The notes: generated from the letters alone by a model not told the origin. Positions 36,692-49,294 are shown, counted from the first letter of the stretch. The stretch: DNA of 64,000 nucleotides from Micropterus salmoides (GCF_014851395.1 NW_024041150.1:33429585-33493584), one strand, 5' to 3'. Numbers and translations: made by a program.

Positions 36692-38059
36692 ACAGTATGT
36701 GAGTGTGGAGACAGAGGATAATTAGCTTAATGGTGAAATAGCTCAGCTAAATCCTGTTAGTATCCCTGTGAAAATAGCAAAATTGAAGGCACGCAAACAC
36801 ACACTGATACAAGCTGGGATGGGGTCTACTGTCGAAATAACAGCACACTGTTTCCATTGGGGAAAAAAACATAATGAGAAAGAGGCCCGTGGCGTCAACA
36901 TTCCCAGAGGACATTCAGCTTTCATCATAATCACCATCATCATCATCCCTCCTCTTATTGATTGTGTCCTCGTGTTACCCATTTCTCCGTTCATCAGGCT
37001 CTCTCTTGTTTCACTGCATTCTTAATTTGTTTAGAGATACATATGTTGCAACTGCAGTGTATTGGCTCACCAGTTCATTATAGTCATCACGATCATAGTA
37101 TATATTTATCATTTTGTCAAATCAAATGTGAAAAAAATCACATTTCATTGTGCAATCCGAGGAAGGCAGTAGTCCAAAAAATAGTCCAAAAAACACAATT
37201 ACATTAAGTGAAGGATTTGAGTTGCTCTCCTGAACTTTCTTTACTTTTGAAGCAATTTTATATTTCCGACTGAGCACCTATTCAGTGGTCCAGTGAAGAA
37301 ATTCTTGTATTACTGAAGCACCAGCATCAGTTTATAGTGACCCAATAATGTATACATTAAAGAAATTTCACTCTGAGAGAAACCTCAAAATAATTATCAA
37401 ATTATATACAAATCATCTTGACAATGAATGTCTGTCCCACAATTTGTGCCAATCCGTTAGGTAGCTGTTGACGTTAGTTCTCTGACAAGATGAGTCTGAG
37501 ATATCTTAAAATGGCCATGATGCAGAGGATGAACCCGCTGCTTAATATTTGGTGTGTGTGTGCACAGCATTCTCAGTGTGTGTTCGTGAATGTTGACATT
37601 TTATGTGATGCGAGTTAAAGAGGGAATATGAATGTTGATAACGTCAGTCAGTAGACGTAAACAGCCTGCTGTACGTAGAGACAACGTTCTGCTGATGTGC
37701 TTGTGTTTCTGTATTTACAGAATACGAAAGTAAAGGAGTTATTGTAAACTTATGCACGCCTGGAAGTCCCTTTTGTGTCCAAGTGTGCAACAAGAATATT
37801 CAACAGTTCAAAAGATGAAAAAACAACTTGGTTAAATCTTGGTTGAACCCCCTAAAGCTTATCTTGCTTTATCGTCTATTTTATTCTAAATGGAACCATA
37901 ATTTACTAAATGAACATCATGCTTGAAGAAGACTTGAAACTAGCGACTGAGACCATAAACGCATTAGGGGATTGTTAACTGAGGTAATAAATGACGTGAG
38001 AAGTAGGGTCATTTTGCTATAGACTTCTATACTTTATACTTCTATACTATTTGACTTCT

Positions 38060-38235
38060 TTTGCAACCTGTGTAGTCGCCCCCTGCTGACCATTAGAAAG
38101 AATGCAGGTTAAATGCACTTCTGCATTGGCTTCACTTTTCAGACCCCGAAGTTCCTGTTTTGTTACATATAAGAGGTCCTGGCTGTGTGCTAAAATATAG
38201 CCACTAAAATCCTGTTGAAACAATAGTTGCATGTA
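38060..38235 (-). repeat. probable interspersed repeat fragment
   Basis: The block TCGCCCCCTGCTGACCATTA, then GAATGCAGG and CATTGGCTTCACTTTTCAGA, is one I associate with a dispersed teleost repeat. The minus-strand open frame across it is part of the repeat and not a gene. Confidence 0.4.
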
Positions 38236-39443
38236 ATTTAATGTCATAATAACTTACATAACTTACTTACTTACAATAACATATAAATCTAACAAATGTG
38301 TCATCAGCCTCCTTAAACATTAAACATTCTTCCCCTGTGTCTCTCACACACATACATAAACACACACCTCCTAGCGCTGTGCTCTGAACACCCCCCTCTT
38401 CTCTCTCTCATCTTGTAATAATTAGTGTAAATTGGAAACTTTTGTCGTCAGGGTTTGTTGTAGCTCATATCTTCCAACTTTCAGGTCATACTCTCGTTGA
38501 CACTTTTATTTTCTTTGTCTGTCATTTTATTCCTCTATCATTTAATTAACTTTCATTTCCAGTGTGCTTTATTGGCATGCAATACAATAGTACCCGGAGA
38601 AAATTCTGCTCCATCTACAAATTGTGAACAGATTCAGCTAGAAGACGTGACAGTGTGACATTACCAGCAACCAGTGATTCAGTAATGTCACATTCAGGGA
38701 TCACTGAAACTACAGATACAGTTTTAAATCGAGATCATGTCAACTATCTATCTCTAACTTTCAGACTATTAACACTATTGTGTTTGATTAGTGCTCCGTG
38801 AGGTGTCATTGCCACCTTATAATATCTGAACCTCATGTCGATGCACTAAGCAGCATGGACAGCATTTTTGGAAGATCAGACATTTAAAGTGCCTCAAAAT
38901 TTCCAAAGCCTCTTCAAGTCCCACCAAGTCTGTATAATTATTCCTTCAAATATCTTTCCAGTGCCATTAACTGCACTATTTCTCTTATCTTCAAGTAACC
39001 TTGAAAACATCTTAGTGTGCGTCATGAAATGCTTGTGCTGAAGTCTTTTTGAGGTGTCAGACTTGGCCAAAATTGTCTCCGCCCTACATCTAGTGTTTCC
39101 TTAGTAGACATCCAAATCTCTGTGGATACATGTCTCGTAGTTACAGTGTAGTCATGCTGCACCATTGTTGTTGTGATAATCTGTGAAATGGCTTAGACAC
39201 CGGTTCTTCCTGTATGTCTTGCCTCAATATCCTGGCTTTGCTATAGTCTGTGGGAAAAGAAGGGAAGTTCCAAAACAAATGTGATGTATGTATTTTATAG
39301 TTGGTCTTACTCAACCTCAAGAGTCTCCGTTTTCATGTTTCCTCCACCTCACATTGGCTAGACCCATGGCAACCGGTTGCTGGATATCAAACGCGTTTCA
39401 GGGCATCTCCAAACGGCTGACTTGTGGACTGGTTCAACATTAA

Positions 39444-39659
39444 GTCACATCAGTCACAGGGATGCGCAACCGTTCAAAGGAAACTGGAAATGAGCCACTG
39501 GATCTGGTCGGCAACAAGTTGGCGCCTGTTAAAAGCACCATGTCTGAAGGCACTTTAAGAGTGACGGATCACACTGGTGTTTTGTCTGCGCAACGCTGGA
39601 GCTCACCTCTGGAGCAACATGTGGTCAAAAAGTTTAGTCAACACCTGGAGCTGGTTTGA
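39444..39659 (+). CDS. hypothetical small reading frame with coding-like codon use
   Basis: The reading frame opens after a TAA at 39441 and has an ATG at 39462 with G at -3. It gives 65 residues (MRNRSKETGN...FSQHLELV) and ends in TGA at 39657-39659. Third positions are about 52% G+C against a clearly AT-rich surrounding. Five of eight leucines are CTG, as in vertebrate genes. The product is hydrophilic, with no signal peptide or membrane segment. Upstream at about 39364-39384 is CATGGCAACCGGTTGC, which resembles an RFX X-box half-site pair. I see no good poly(A) signal nearby. I do not recognise the protein. It may be a small gene, one exon of a split gene, a retroposed fragment or chance. 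Confidence 0.25.
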   Translation, partial: VTSVTGMRNRSKETGNEPLDLVGNKLAPVKSTMSEGTLRVTDHTGVLSAQRWSSPLEQHVVKKFSQHLELV

Positions 39660-40781
39660 CAAAAATTGACTATGTCTGAGACCTCATACAACATCAGACT
39701 TTAGATAGACAATTAAGTTAATCAGTTGTGCAAAGCTGTCTACAAGTATTCCTTATATTATATACTATAGTAATGTGAAAAGGGATGCTTGTAGTGCTGA
39801 ACCTTTACAACTTAAATCAGTTAATACAGTTCCCTTCAGCTCTGCAGAGCATTTTATTATATTCTGTAACTCCACTCTCATCAGTCTCATTTTTAGTTGC
39901 AGCAGCCAGCTGTTTAGCAAAAAAAGCTCTGATAAACCCACTGTACAGTACCTGTCAGCAATAGCTGACAGCTGGCAAAGTTAGTAGTTAGTAAACACAG
40001 TGGAGCATCTAAAAAGTTAAATATCCAGATACCTCAGGTGACCAAAACAGAGCAAATGTAGTGAATATTGGACTAAAATGTATCAAGTGGCCAGACGCAT
40101 ACCTTTAAATGAATGCAAATGTTGCTCCATGTCTGGTAGATTTATAGGCAAATGATCATATGCCTGATGTTTTCAGCTTGTGATCGAGTGGCCGAAAACA
40201 AATGTCATGTTACTGTATGTAGTCTGTTGTTGTGCTTTGTTATATATTTGAAAGATATTTGTGTCTCTATATTTTATCGTTGCCTACTCCAGCAACTACT
40301 AAGCAAACTCCAGTCACCTGCATTAGAGTCCAAGGTGCTGCTCTCCACTTTTCTACACGAGAGAGGGCTCACTACATCCCAAAGTTCACACTAACCGTTG
40401 GCCTTGGATACAAATTGTGAGGTGCAGAATCATCCAATGTGGACATAATTTCTAGAGATACTGGGCTGAAAGAAAGTGTCTGATGGGAAAAATGTTCATA
40501 GTTTGCATTGAGCAAATGAGCATTACAGACATACTGTGTTTCACCCTGCCAATTCAAAATCATACCTACAAATAAATCCACTGTTGCCTTCAGGTGACCT
40601 CAATGCTAATTGGTGCCCACTGAAAGATTTGGCAGTAGACATGCACTTCTGCTTTACTACTGTGAAACATTAGAGTTCATGTACAACTGAGTGGATAGAA
40701 ACTCAGCTTCTCTCTCTCTCGTTGATTCTCATTCCATCTCTGATTGCATCTTTGATTATTGTGGAAAACTTTTAGAGGTCA

Positions 40782-40784
<3 letters not shown>

Positions 40785-40820
<36 letters not shown>

Positions 40821-40981
40821 CTCTGGGGAAGGGACCACAGTCTTGTTTGTCTCCATGCAGGCACGGGAAAGCAAACTGGAACGTACATTGTTTTCAAACA
40901 AGGCGCTCCCCGCAAATATCTCCCCCTCAGAGCTCAATGACTCAATGAGAGGGAGAGGATGTATTTCTATTTGTACATTAT

Positions 40982-41019
<38 letters not shown>
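40785..41019 (+). repeat. (CA)n and (GT)n tracts in inverted orientation
   Basis: A 32-bp CA run at 40785-40816 and a 37-bp GT run at 40983-41019, about 165 bp apart, so they could pair as a hairpin. Confidence 0.95.
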
Positions 41020-41021
<2 letters not shown>

Positions 41022-41109
41022 AGAGAGATCAGGCCAAGTGCCAAGGGCAGAAGTCACTTGCGCATAAAATAGTGAGGGCTTGAAGACTGGTGATGAAGCA
41101 GTACTTGCA

Positions 41110-41598
41110 ATTGACCCTTTGCTAAGCCCTGCCCTCCTTAATTACTATTGCTAAGTCCAACAAACTGTCGGACCTGTTGGATTAATCACAGCGCTGTCAT
41201 TGTCTATTACTGCACTCCCTGGAGAAATATTGTCAAATTTTTGGGAAAATGAAAAAAGCGATCTCAGAAAGAAGACAGAAGGGTTTGCATTATACATTTG
41301 AAGGTTGGATTCAGGCTGTCAAACTGACGTGAAACAAATAAAGACAGAGGCTAAAGGCTACTGATCACAGAGTAAAAGTGATATTATTATATTAAGGATC
41401 AGCACTGTTCCTGTACAGCTGGGTAGATCTCTGTTCACTATTAAAATCATTAAAAGCAAAAGGGTTATATAATGTTACATTCAGTAGTAAGTAAGCTAGC
41501 GTTAGCTAACTGACATTACATTAGAAACAATCCACAGCCTACAGTCACAATGACTACATCAACTTCTTAAATACAGTCTATGGCAAAGGGTCAATTCA
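41110..41598. mobile_element. short inverted-repeat element
   Basis: CAATTGACCCTTTGCTAAGC at the left and the complement of GGCAAAGGGTCAATTCATG at the right form about 15-bp inverted ends around about 490 bp. The inside has no transposase. No target duplication is evident, so the outer limits may be a few bases off. Confidence 0.55.
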
Positions 41599-44427
41599 TG
41601 TCACACAGCTATGAAATTAGAGCTTCCGCCATTAAGGACTTTCTTCTCTTGGTTCCCTTGAAGGTGTGCGCTGTCAGGATGGTTTGCAATTGGCTAATGG
41701 TGCAAAATCATATGTAAAAGTCACTAACATTAAACTCCAGCATATTTACTTTGCCTGCGTGAGGGAATCAACTGATTGAAAAATAGTTGTCAATGCTAAT
41801 ACAAACCCAAACTCAGAAAGTGTGTCTACATGAATGGCAGTAACTTGGTTCCTTGTAAAACCCGCCTTTATATGCAGCTGGTCAAACATCTTGTCCGTTT
41901 TATTTCTTGTCCTTTGTTGCCCTCTTTCTACTCTTTCTCCTTTTATTCTTTTCCATTTTATCATTTATCTTTAATACATTGTCTTTCTCTAAGTTTAACA
42001 CAACCATAGTTTTTCTTCTTTCTTTCCTCATCAGTCTTTCTTGTCTCTTATTTTTTCTTGTCCTCTCACTTGTCAAAGCCATTCTCTCTCCCGTTTCCAT
42101 GTTTCTCTTCTTTCTTTTCTTCTGTTACTCTGTCATTTTCCTTTTCATCTGATTTGAATCATTCTTTTGGTTCTTTTTACCATGTTTTTACCTCACTGTC
42201 TTTCTCTGTTTCTTTGACCCTATATGCTGTCTTTTACTTCATCTCTTGTTCCGTCTCTCCTCCAGTGAGTAATTACCAGGACTCCATCTCAACTAATAGA
42301 CCAATCACAGGGCAGCTTCTCTCAATTCCACACCACTATTTTGCATAACTGCTCAGCCTGCAAGAAGAGTGATGACTTTTGGGAGAACACACTCTCTGAT
42401 GGACGTGTTCGTTTGTGTATGTAAATCCCCAAGCATATTTAGTTTCCATGTATATGTGTGCATTTTGTGTGTGTGTATGTTATACATTCAGCCCAATTTG
42501 TGCACTTACATGTGTGTGTATCTGTTTTTGTAAATCATTTTTGTGTGGATGCTACTGTGATTTTCCATGTATTTACATATATGTGTGTGTTCGTCATTTG
42601 CCAGTTTTCCAGCATCTTAAGCCCCCTCCAGTCTCCCGTGGCATCAGTTGAACTTCAGCAGAGGTCTGGGACACAAACCAACATCCCAGTTACTACATTA
42701 AAGACCATCATACCCGCTTTGCTCCCCAGCCAACAATATGACATCAATAATATTTTACCCACTGTCTCGCTTTCTTCTCCAACAATACATGGAGAAGATC
42801 TGGGATTTTAGATTTTTGAGGAGAGCAGGGATTCTTCTGGGATTTAGTGACAGTGGGAATAATAGTGAGATTTATAATGCTGGCAGAGAGTTGCTGAAGC
42901 TTACTTGTTTCGTGGCATTTTGAAAAGAATACCGGCTTGAATCGTGATACAGTCTTTAATTTAAATTTTCCCTTTTTTTCCTTTTGTATGTTTTTTTTAT
43001 TATGTCTTATAAGTTAACTTACTTAATTTAATAAATGCTTATGCTGTTCAGAGCAGTTGTAGTTGAGCTGGTTTTGTGTGGTTTCAGTGTACTTTTAAGT
43101 TGAGCTGGGATATTTTAACCCAGAGCAAGCCTAAATGATGCAGATTCAGTGCAGCAGCACTGAGCCTGAGTTCACCTGCAATAAGACAGGGAGACAGAGT
43201 TAAGCTGGCAAAAAATTAATGAATGTTGCTTTTATTACTAAGACTTTTCCGAGTACTGGATCTGCACTGATACAGTAAGCGCTATGTCCAGGAAATAGTC
43301 ACAGAAGCAGATACTAACAAAAGCTTCGTCCCCCTCCTTGGCTTTTATGTTACCAAACTAACTGCCGGCAATTAATACAGAAACATTACAACCTTAAACA
43401 ACGAAACACATGTGCACTGTGTGACGAAGCTTAACTTGCTTAAAGCAGTAGGGGTGATGACTGACTGACACCTTAACAATACCACTCTCTTATCTGGTAA
43501 ATATTAAGTTAGAAACAGCAGGCAGTTAGCTCCCTGCACATCACCAAGTAAAAGTTCAGTGCATAACCCCCCTAAAACCTCAACATGTCATTTTTACGAA
43601 TTAAACAAGATACAACATGTATTTTATTAACAGTTCAATAGTGAGCTTTGGAGGCACAGATTGGCAGATTGTGTAACAGAGCCAGGCTAGCTGTTTTCCC
43701 GCCACTTGATACTTTCAGCTTTACTAGTAGCATTGTATTAGCCAATGGCATTGCAATGACATTAGCTAACTACTTCCTCTTCATTACTGAGGCTACCATT
43801 CAAACTGTCTCTCTATTCAGTTTGTGTTGGCACAGATACCCCGAGCAGCACAGATGCAGTGAAATAAATTATGAACATGTAGCTCAATGACAAGCTTTCA
43901 GCACTTGGCAGCTTTAAGATCTTGACTGCTTGAAATCTTGAAATGAAAATCACCAGCTTCGTGCATCAAAGAGCTCAAAATGCATTTAAAAAAATGTACT
44001 TGGCTTCTGTTAATTTACTTGGGCGAGCCGCCTGGATATTAGTACTGTATGGGAAATGCCAGTTTTATAAATTAACTCTTCATGTGTCAACACATGACAA
44101 ACTTACATTTATAAGGCTGGGATTCGGTTTGTTAAAAGGTCACGTAAAGTTTATGGAGAGAATATTTTCTCTTCTTTTGTCTCACTTACACAATTTGAGT
44201 CCACACATTTTTGTCCAGTATTTCCTGCAAAAACTGTCAACTGTTACAATTGTGATGTGAAATATGGTTCGGAAACAATCTGACATAAAGACGGGAAGCA
44301 TCCATTCCCCATGTTGGTCTTTTCCCTCTCAATTTTTTTCTTGTGGTTTTATTAAGAAATGAAACGTCCACTTGTTGAAGGAGCTGTATGCGCACCTGCA
44401 TCTCAGACCAAAACAAATTAATTGTTT
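41599..44427. other. intergenic
   Basis: Holds the pyrimidine tract 41895-42265. The 44020-44240 part is AT-rich, unique and free of simple repeats. No gene recognised. Confidence 0.55.
41895..42265 (+). repeat. polypyrimidine tract
   Basis: About 370 bp of T/C-biased plus strand with repeated TTTCTTC and CTTGTC words. Frames on both strands are low complexity. Confidence 0.75.
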
Positions 44428-44810
44428 CACCAGACTCCATTGAGGAAAAACCTTTAACTTGCTGATCATAGGAAAACGCACTTAATCAGCAATCACCAAC
44501 TCTTTTTAAGTTGAAATAAACCCTTAATTCACCGAAGTATTTTTGCTCCAGTCCTCAGCCGGCAGCTGCGAATTGGGCGGTAATGGCTGCGACATAATTC
44601 TTAGGGACAAATGCACCTGTCAAAGTAAACTTTACAACATTATGTAAAGGATGCCTATAAACATAAACATTTTTGTTAAACAGTAAGCAAATTTTTGTTT
44701 AACCAGAAACAGCCATTATATCGCTCTTACTCACCACCAGACTCAGTTGAAAAAACAGTAATTTTACCTCGCAGATCATCGTAAAACAGACTTAATTCAA
44801 ACTGCACCAA
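44428..44810 (+). repeat. direct repeat, 307-bp period
   Basis: CACCAGACTCCATTGAGGAA at 44428 and CACCAGACTCAGTTGAAAAA at 44735 begin units of about 72 bp. Both continue with GCAGATCAT-like and AAAACxxACTTAAT segments and end near a CACC. The V-SINE fragment lies just beyond the second unit. The motif may belong to a larger dispersed repeat. Confidence 0.55.
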
Positions 44811-44849
44811 AACAAAACTCATCAAAACCATTGTTGTAAGTCGAATACC

Positions 44850-44966
44850 ACACAGACACATGGAGAACATGCAAACTCCACACAGAAAGGCCGGGACGTC
44901 CGGGGTTTAACCCACAACCTTCTTGCTATAAGGCCATAGTGCTATCCACTACGTCACCGTGCTGTG
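44850..44966 (-). mobile_element. V-SINE head fragment
   Basis: Complemented, this gives the tRNA-like head and the start of the centre: GTGACGTAGTGGATAGC, GGTTGTGGGTTAAACCCC and GTGTGGAGTTTGCATGTTCT. The LINE-like tail is absent, so it is a 3'-truncated remnant. Confidence 0.8.
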
Positions 44967-45033
44967 TATCTATCACCCTATCCATACCAAAACTCAATTT
45001 AAATCTTTAAAACTCGCTACTGTATGTTTACGC

Positions 45034-45722
45034 AAACCATTCTCATTCCCCAACTCTTCACATATGGACGCATGGTCAAGACCCATCAGCGTCAGTTTGT
45101 GACGCACTGGGGATCCCTATAGTGTCATAGTTCAATGCTTTGGGGGAAGCTAGGTAGAGTCAGTTTTTGACAGTAAAGGTAGATGAATGATATTTAACAC
45201 AAAAGACTGAGGACATGGTTTGGGTGTATTGAGGGCCAGAACCCAGACTTTGAAGCAGGAGACTGGGGTTCGTGTCCCTTGTGAAACAAAAAGTCAACAT
45301 GAAATATTTTAGTTAGTAAGTAAGTTACACGAGTTACGTAAATTGGGTAAGTTAACTTATGTGTTAGCTGACCTACATAGTTATTTTAACCCAAACCATG
45401 ATTTTTTCCTAACCTTAACCAAGTAGTTTTTGTGCCTAAACTTAACCAAATTGCAACGTTTCACGACTTTAATAACGTGCCGTTTCAAAATGGCCATGTT
45501 TCGAAATGCTTGCATTTTATTTTGAAAGTCTAACTGGATTTTGCATATTTATTGTTGCTAACTTTACCGAACGTTGCATATTTGTTGTTACTAAGCGTTG
45601 CTAACTTGACCGCGGAGCCTTAGACGTCTAAAAATGACGTAAAGGGGGTACCCAGGGCGTTAGACAGCGACCCCAAAGGGCCTTGACCAAGCGTCTAAGT
45701 GACAAGTTGGTGTGAATCTGTT
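45034..45722 (+). mobile_element. family A inverted-repeat element, second complete copy (689 bp)
   Basis: This copy aligns along its whole length with 19601-20279 in the same orientation: CACATATGGACGC near the left end, the GTGAAACAAAAAGTCAACAT block, the GTTACGTAA region, the AACCCAAACCATGATTTTT block and the complementary right end near 45690-45722. Its ends have diverged more from each other than those of the first copy, so it is probably older or less well preserved. Confidence 0.78.
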
Positions 45723-46442
45723 GGTTTATGTTTACCTGAGAATTGACCTCTTATGGTCATGTAAGTGAGGACCGCTCTTTTTTTTATCAATGAAAGTAGT
45801 TGCCACAGGTTACTGGCTTTATGGCCAAGGAAGGTTTGTTGGCATACTTCTTTTCACCCAAAAGAACTATATCCATGTACTATGCTGTTGGTGGTGTGAT
45901 TTGTATTACAGTTGACCATAATGCTTTGTAAATAGCTTGCGTCATTTGTAGTTGGGTCAGATCATGTTACCACCACAAACAAACCGCTCCAGAATTCCTC
46001 TAAATGGTCCCAGTGTGTTTGTTTTGGTCCACATTTATGTAAAATTGGTGTTCAGATCCACCTAAATTAATCATACCAATGGGGACAACGACATTGACTC
46101 AGATTCAGTGAGACTAAACAAAGTAGGTTTGATAACTCTCTTAGTCTTGTTGTAACCCAAACCATTATATTTCTCTAATTTGAGTCCAGACCTAAGCTGA
46201 AGCTCAGGGTCACAACTAATTCCTAAAGTTCGGTGGTTCAGAACCCAAGATGTTTCCCTGCCTTGTGCCCAGAGCATGCTGGGATGTGCCCCAGCTGCCG
46301 AGCAGCATATAAAGTATGGGAAATGAACTCTTCACTTCTCTGTGTGTTTGTTTCTTTCTTCTGCTAATGAACAACAGTGCTGCTCTTCCCCATGCCTCCC
46401 TCTCTACATCTTTCTGCCTCTCTCCTTTCTCTATCTCTTTTT

Positions 46443-46471
46443 CCTCCCTCTCTCCCTCCCTCCCTCCCTCC
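46443..46471 (+). repeat. (CCCT)n microsatellite
   Basis: A CCCT/CTCC run inside a pyrimidine-rich block. Confidence 0.85.
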
Positions 46472-46839
46472 GTGTCTTGTTCTCTTTTCCATAATAATTA
46501 GCTCCCCTCCAGCCCAACTTCAAACCCTGTGGTCGGAAATCTGCATTCCGAGGATGGAGAGAGGCTGAGGAAGATGAGGGGAGAAGGAGAGAGAAAGAGA
46601 GAGTAGGACAGAGAGGGAGGGCAGACAGCTGAAAGAAGCCATTGTTCCTTCATGAAAGCAGATAAGAGCCCAAGAACTGGAGGGCAAGTGTAGTCAAAAT
46701 AGTCAGTGTGTGCGTGATGGCACTGATAGAGAAATGGAGTTTTCCTCAACAATTTAGATGTTAATGGGCTTATAGGGGAGGTTAGCAGGCATGGCCAAGC
46801 CACGAATCTGATGCACACCTCCTCCAAGCTTTCTCTTTT

Positions 46840-47560
46840 TTACCATTTTATCTACTTCTATTGTTTTTTGTTACATTTCTGACTCTCTCTTCTCATTCTC
46901 CCTCATGCCTTGCTTTTTCCATCTTTCTGTCATTCTTGCATTTCTTTCATTTTTCCATCCCTTTCTCCTGCTAGCTTCTTTCCCATCATGTTTGCTTCTT
47001 TGCTGCTTTACGTTTTTTCATCCTTCCCTTTATTTTCCTCCTATTTCCTCTAAAGTCACTTTCTTTTATTGCCCCCCCACCCCTTTTTTTTGCTGTTGTC
47101 TTTTACTTCCTTCGATTTCTTCTTCACTGTGTCCTCTGCCATTCTTGCTTGATCAAAACCTGTCCAAGTTTTGTTCCCTCTCCTTCACCTCAGCTTTATC
47201 TCCTTTTCTATTATGTCTTTCTCTTACTCTCACAATTTTCTACAATTTTCCTTCACCTCACTCTGACCTCCCTGTTTTTCTCTCCTCTATTCCCTCACAT
47301 GTTCTCCTTCTCTCACACCTACAATATTTATCTTCACCTCACTCTTCTCATTCCTCCCTCTTTTCCCCTTTTCTCTTCCCATTATCTCCTCTTGATCTCA
47401 TTCTTCCTGTTCTTTCTATCATCATGTCTTTCTTCTGTCTCTCTCCTGCATTCTCACTTCTTGTCTTTCTGTCTCACCTCAATCCTTTATCTCCTTCCTC
47501 TTTTAATTTTTCCTTCTTGAATTCATCACCCAACAATAGTTTCTAAGACTCCTGCTTTCT
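46840..47560 (+). repeat. longest polypyrimidine tract (about 720 bp)
   Basis: This is the longest strand-biased block of the window, with C/T predominating on the plus strand. It yields a 213-codon open frame (46905-47546) made almost entirely of Ser, Leu, Phe and Pro. That is what a stop-poor C/T sequence gives and not a membrane protein. A shorter block with (CCCT)n lies at 46387-46500. Confidence 0.85.
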
Positions 47561-48143
47561 CTGTACCCCCCTGCGATTTATAGTGATTCATAAAAAACAG
47601 TATTAATTTTACAGACTGGCATGACATGCGAGAGATAACGAAGAAAATGTATTCATATAATTTGTGTTTTATTTTTCATCTGAAATGCAACAGGATATCT
47701 TACCCTATCTATCAGGATATACCTTTTTGTCAACCAATAAATTATCAACCAATCGTTTTTATTGATCAGCGCTGTACTCATCTCCCTGGTGATATGTGAC
47801 TGGTAATGAGGTATATGAGGTTCAGTTTTCCCTTATCAATGAGCTCTACTGATTATGGACACATCTGAGTCCCCTCTTATGGTTTGGGGTTACAGAAAGA
47901 TTATGAGAAAAAGCAGCAACATCAGTATGAAGAGATCAACTTTCTTTTTACTGGCATGTTAAGTTGTCATCATTGATCTTAAATCTATGCTTTACAGTTA
48001 GATAAATAAGTCAAGTCAATTTTAAGAGACTCTTTTTTCTGTCCTCAGACATTTAGAAGATCCAGCTTTCCGGTTTTATTTTGATCTCAGTTTTTCTAGG
48101 GGTTTTAGTAATAAATACCAGTCAGTGTTGTCCTCTTCAGATA

Positions 48144-48820
48144 CAGTACTGTGCAAAGTTTTAGTCAGATGTGGAAAAAATTACGTAAAGTATGAATGCT
48201 TTCAAAAGTAAACATGTTCATAGATTATCTTTATTGAGTTTCAAAATGCAAAGTAGGTGAACAGAAGAAAAATGTAAATCAAATCAATATTTGGTGTGAC
48301 CATCCCTTGCCTTCCAAACAGCATCAATTCTTCTAGGTACCCTTGTACATAGATTTTGAAGGAACTCGGCAGGTAGTTTGGCCCGAACATCTTGGAGAAC
48401 TACCCACAGTTCCTCTGTGTATTTAGGCAGCCTCAGTTGCTTCCCTCTCTTCATGTAGACAGACTTGATGATGTTTAGATCAGGGCTCTGTTGGGGCCTA
48501 CCATCACATCCAGGACTCCTTGTTCTCCTCTATGCTCTTCTAAGATAGTTCTTAATGACTTTCGCTGCATGTTTGGGGTCGTTGTCATGCTGTACTTCTC
48601 AGCATTGAAGAGACCTTTAATTCTGTCCAAATCCCCAACTCTGTTTGCAGAAATGCAGCCCAAACTTGCAAGCCCCCCCCTCCCAACAATGCTTCACTGT
48701 TGCCTGCAGACACTCATTCTTGGACCGCTCGCCAGCCCTTCAGTGAACAAACTCACACTCCGACTACTGGTTGGTCAGGGCACCAACAGTGAGGCGGTGG
48801 GATTTGGGAAGGTTAGCATG
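48144..48820 (-). pseudogene. dead Tc1/mariner-type transposase, C-terminal part
   Basis: The left end has the Tc1-type terminal sequence TACAGTACTGTGCAAAGTTT. Read on the minus strand across several frames, the inside gives pieces of a Tc1-family transposase in order: a WGCISANxVGDLDRIKG-like segment near 48663-48600, QHDNDPKHAAKVIKNYL near 48590-48540, SPDLNIIKSVY near 48490-48460, and LPAEFLQ plus PRRIDAVWKARDGHTKY near 48380-48285. The catalytic D of DNDPKH is kept, while the final acidic residue (normally NPIE or NIIE) reads K. Stops and frameshifts break the frame, part between the two catalytic regions is deleted, and no right terminal repeat is seen. It is inactive. Confidence 0.8.
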
Positions 48821-49166
48821 AGCATGTAAGCTGGTTACACCCATACTTCGATGGTTGTAAAGTGTCTTGGTGATATATTGATCTCATATGGTGATATTAG
48901 ACTAACTATTTCTGGGAATCCCACCGTTTTCTGGTCTGTGGTCTTTAACTAGTCTTTGTACCATTTACTTGGTACAAAGACTTTATTTTAGGTGATCAAC
49001 AATATGATCACCTTAAATAGAAATACATTATTCCCAATGAGGAATTAACTCTAATATAATGTAAACTTTGACTGTTTCATTATAATTTCTAGTTTATAGT
49101 ACCACCCACCTGTATCTGGAACATGGAAAATGTCTCTTGGAATTAATTTGTAGGATTATGCTTGTT

Positions 49167-49294
49167 GCCCTGCGATGGACTGGCGACCTGTCCAAGGTGT
49201 ACCCCGCCTTTCCCCCTAATGTAAGCTGGGATTGGCTCCAGCCCCCCGCAACCCTGTACGCAGGAAAAGCGGTTGACGATGGATAGATGGATGG
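49167..49294 (+). mobile_element. 5'-truncated LINE/SINE tail with its own target duplication
   Basis: Only the 3' tail is present, from GCCCTGCGATGGACTGGCGA to GACGATGGATAGATGG, matching the tail of the 31229-31580 SINE. It is flanked by a 12-bp duplication, ATTATGCTTGTT at 49155-49166 and ATTGTGCTTGTT at 49295-49306 (11 of 12). It therefore inserted as a truncated copy by target-primed reverse transcription and was not shortened later. Confidence 0.82.

Larger units (their letters stand above)
35781..41109. other. intergenic
   Basis: Contains the GT cluster, the repeat fragment at 38060-38235, the small coding-like frame at 39444-39659, and CA/GT tracts at 40.8-41.0 kb. The rest is plain AT-rich sequence. 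Confidence 0.55.
45723..48143. other. intergenic, strongly pyrimidine-biased
   Basis: Dominated by the C/T tracts at 46387-46500 and 46840-47560, with a purine-rich segment between them (46540-46625). No gene recognised. Confidence 0.6.

Noticed and set aside
46905..47546. 213-codon open frame on the plus strand
   Set aside because: It coincides with a polypyrimidine tract, has extreme Ser/Leu/Phe/Pro composition, and overlaps a similar frame at 47149-47520.
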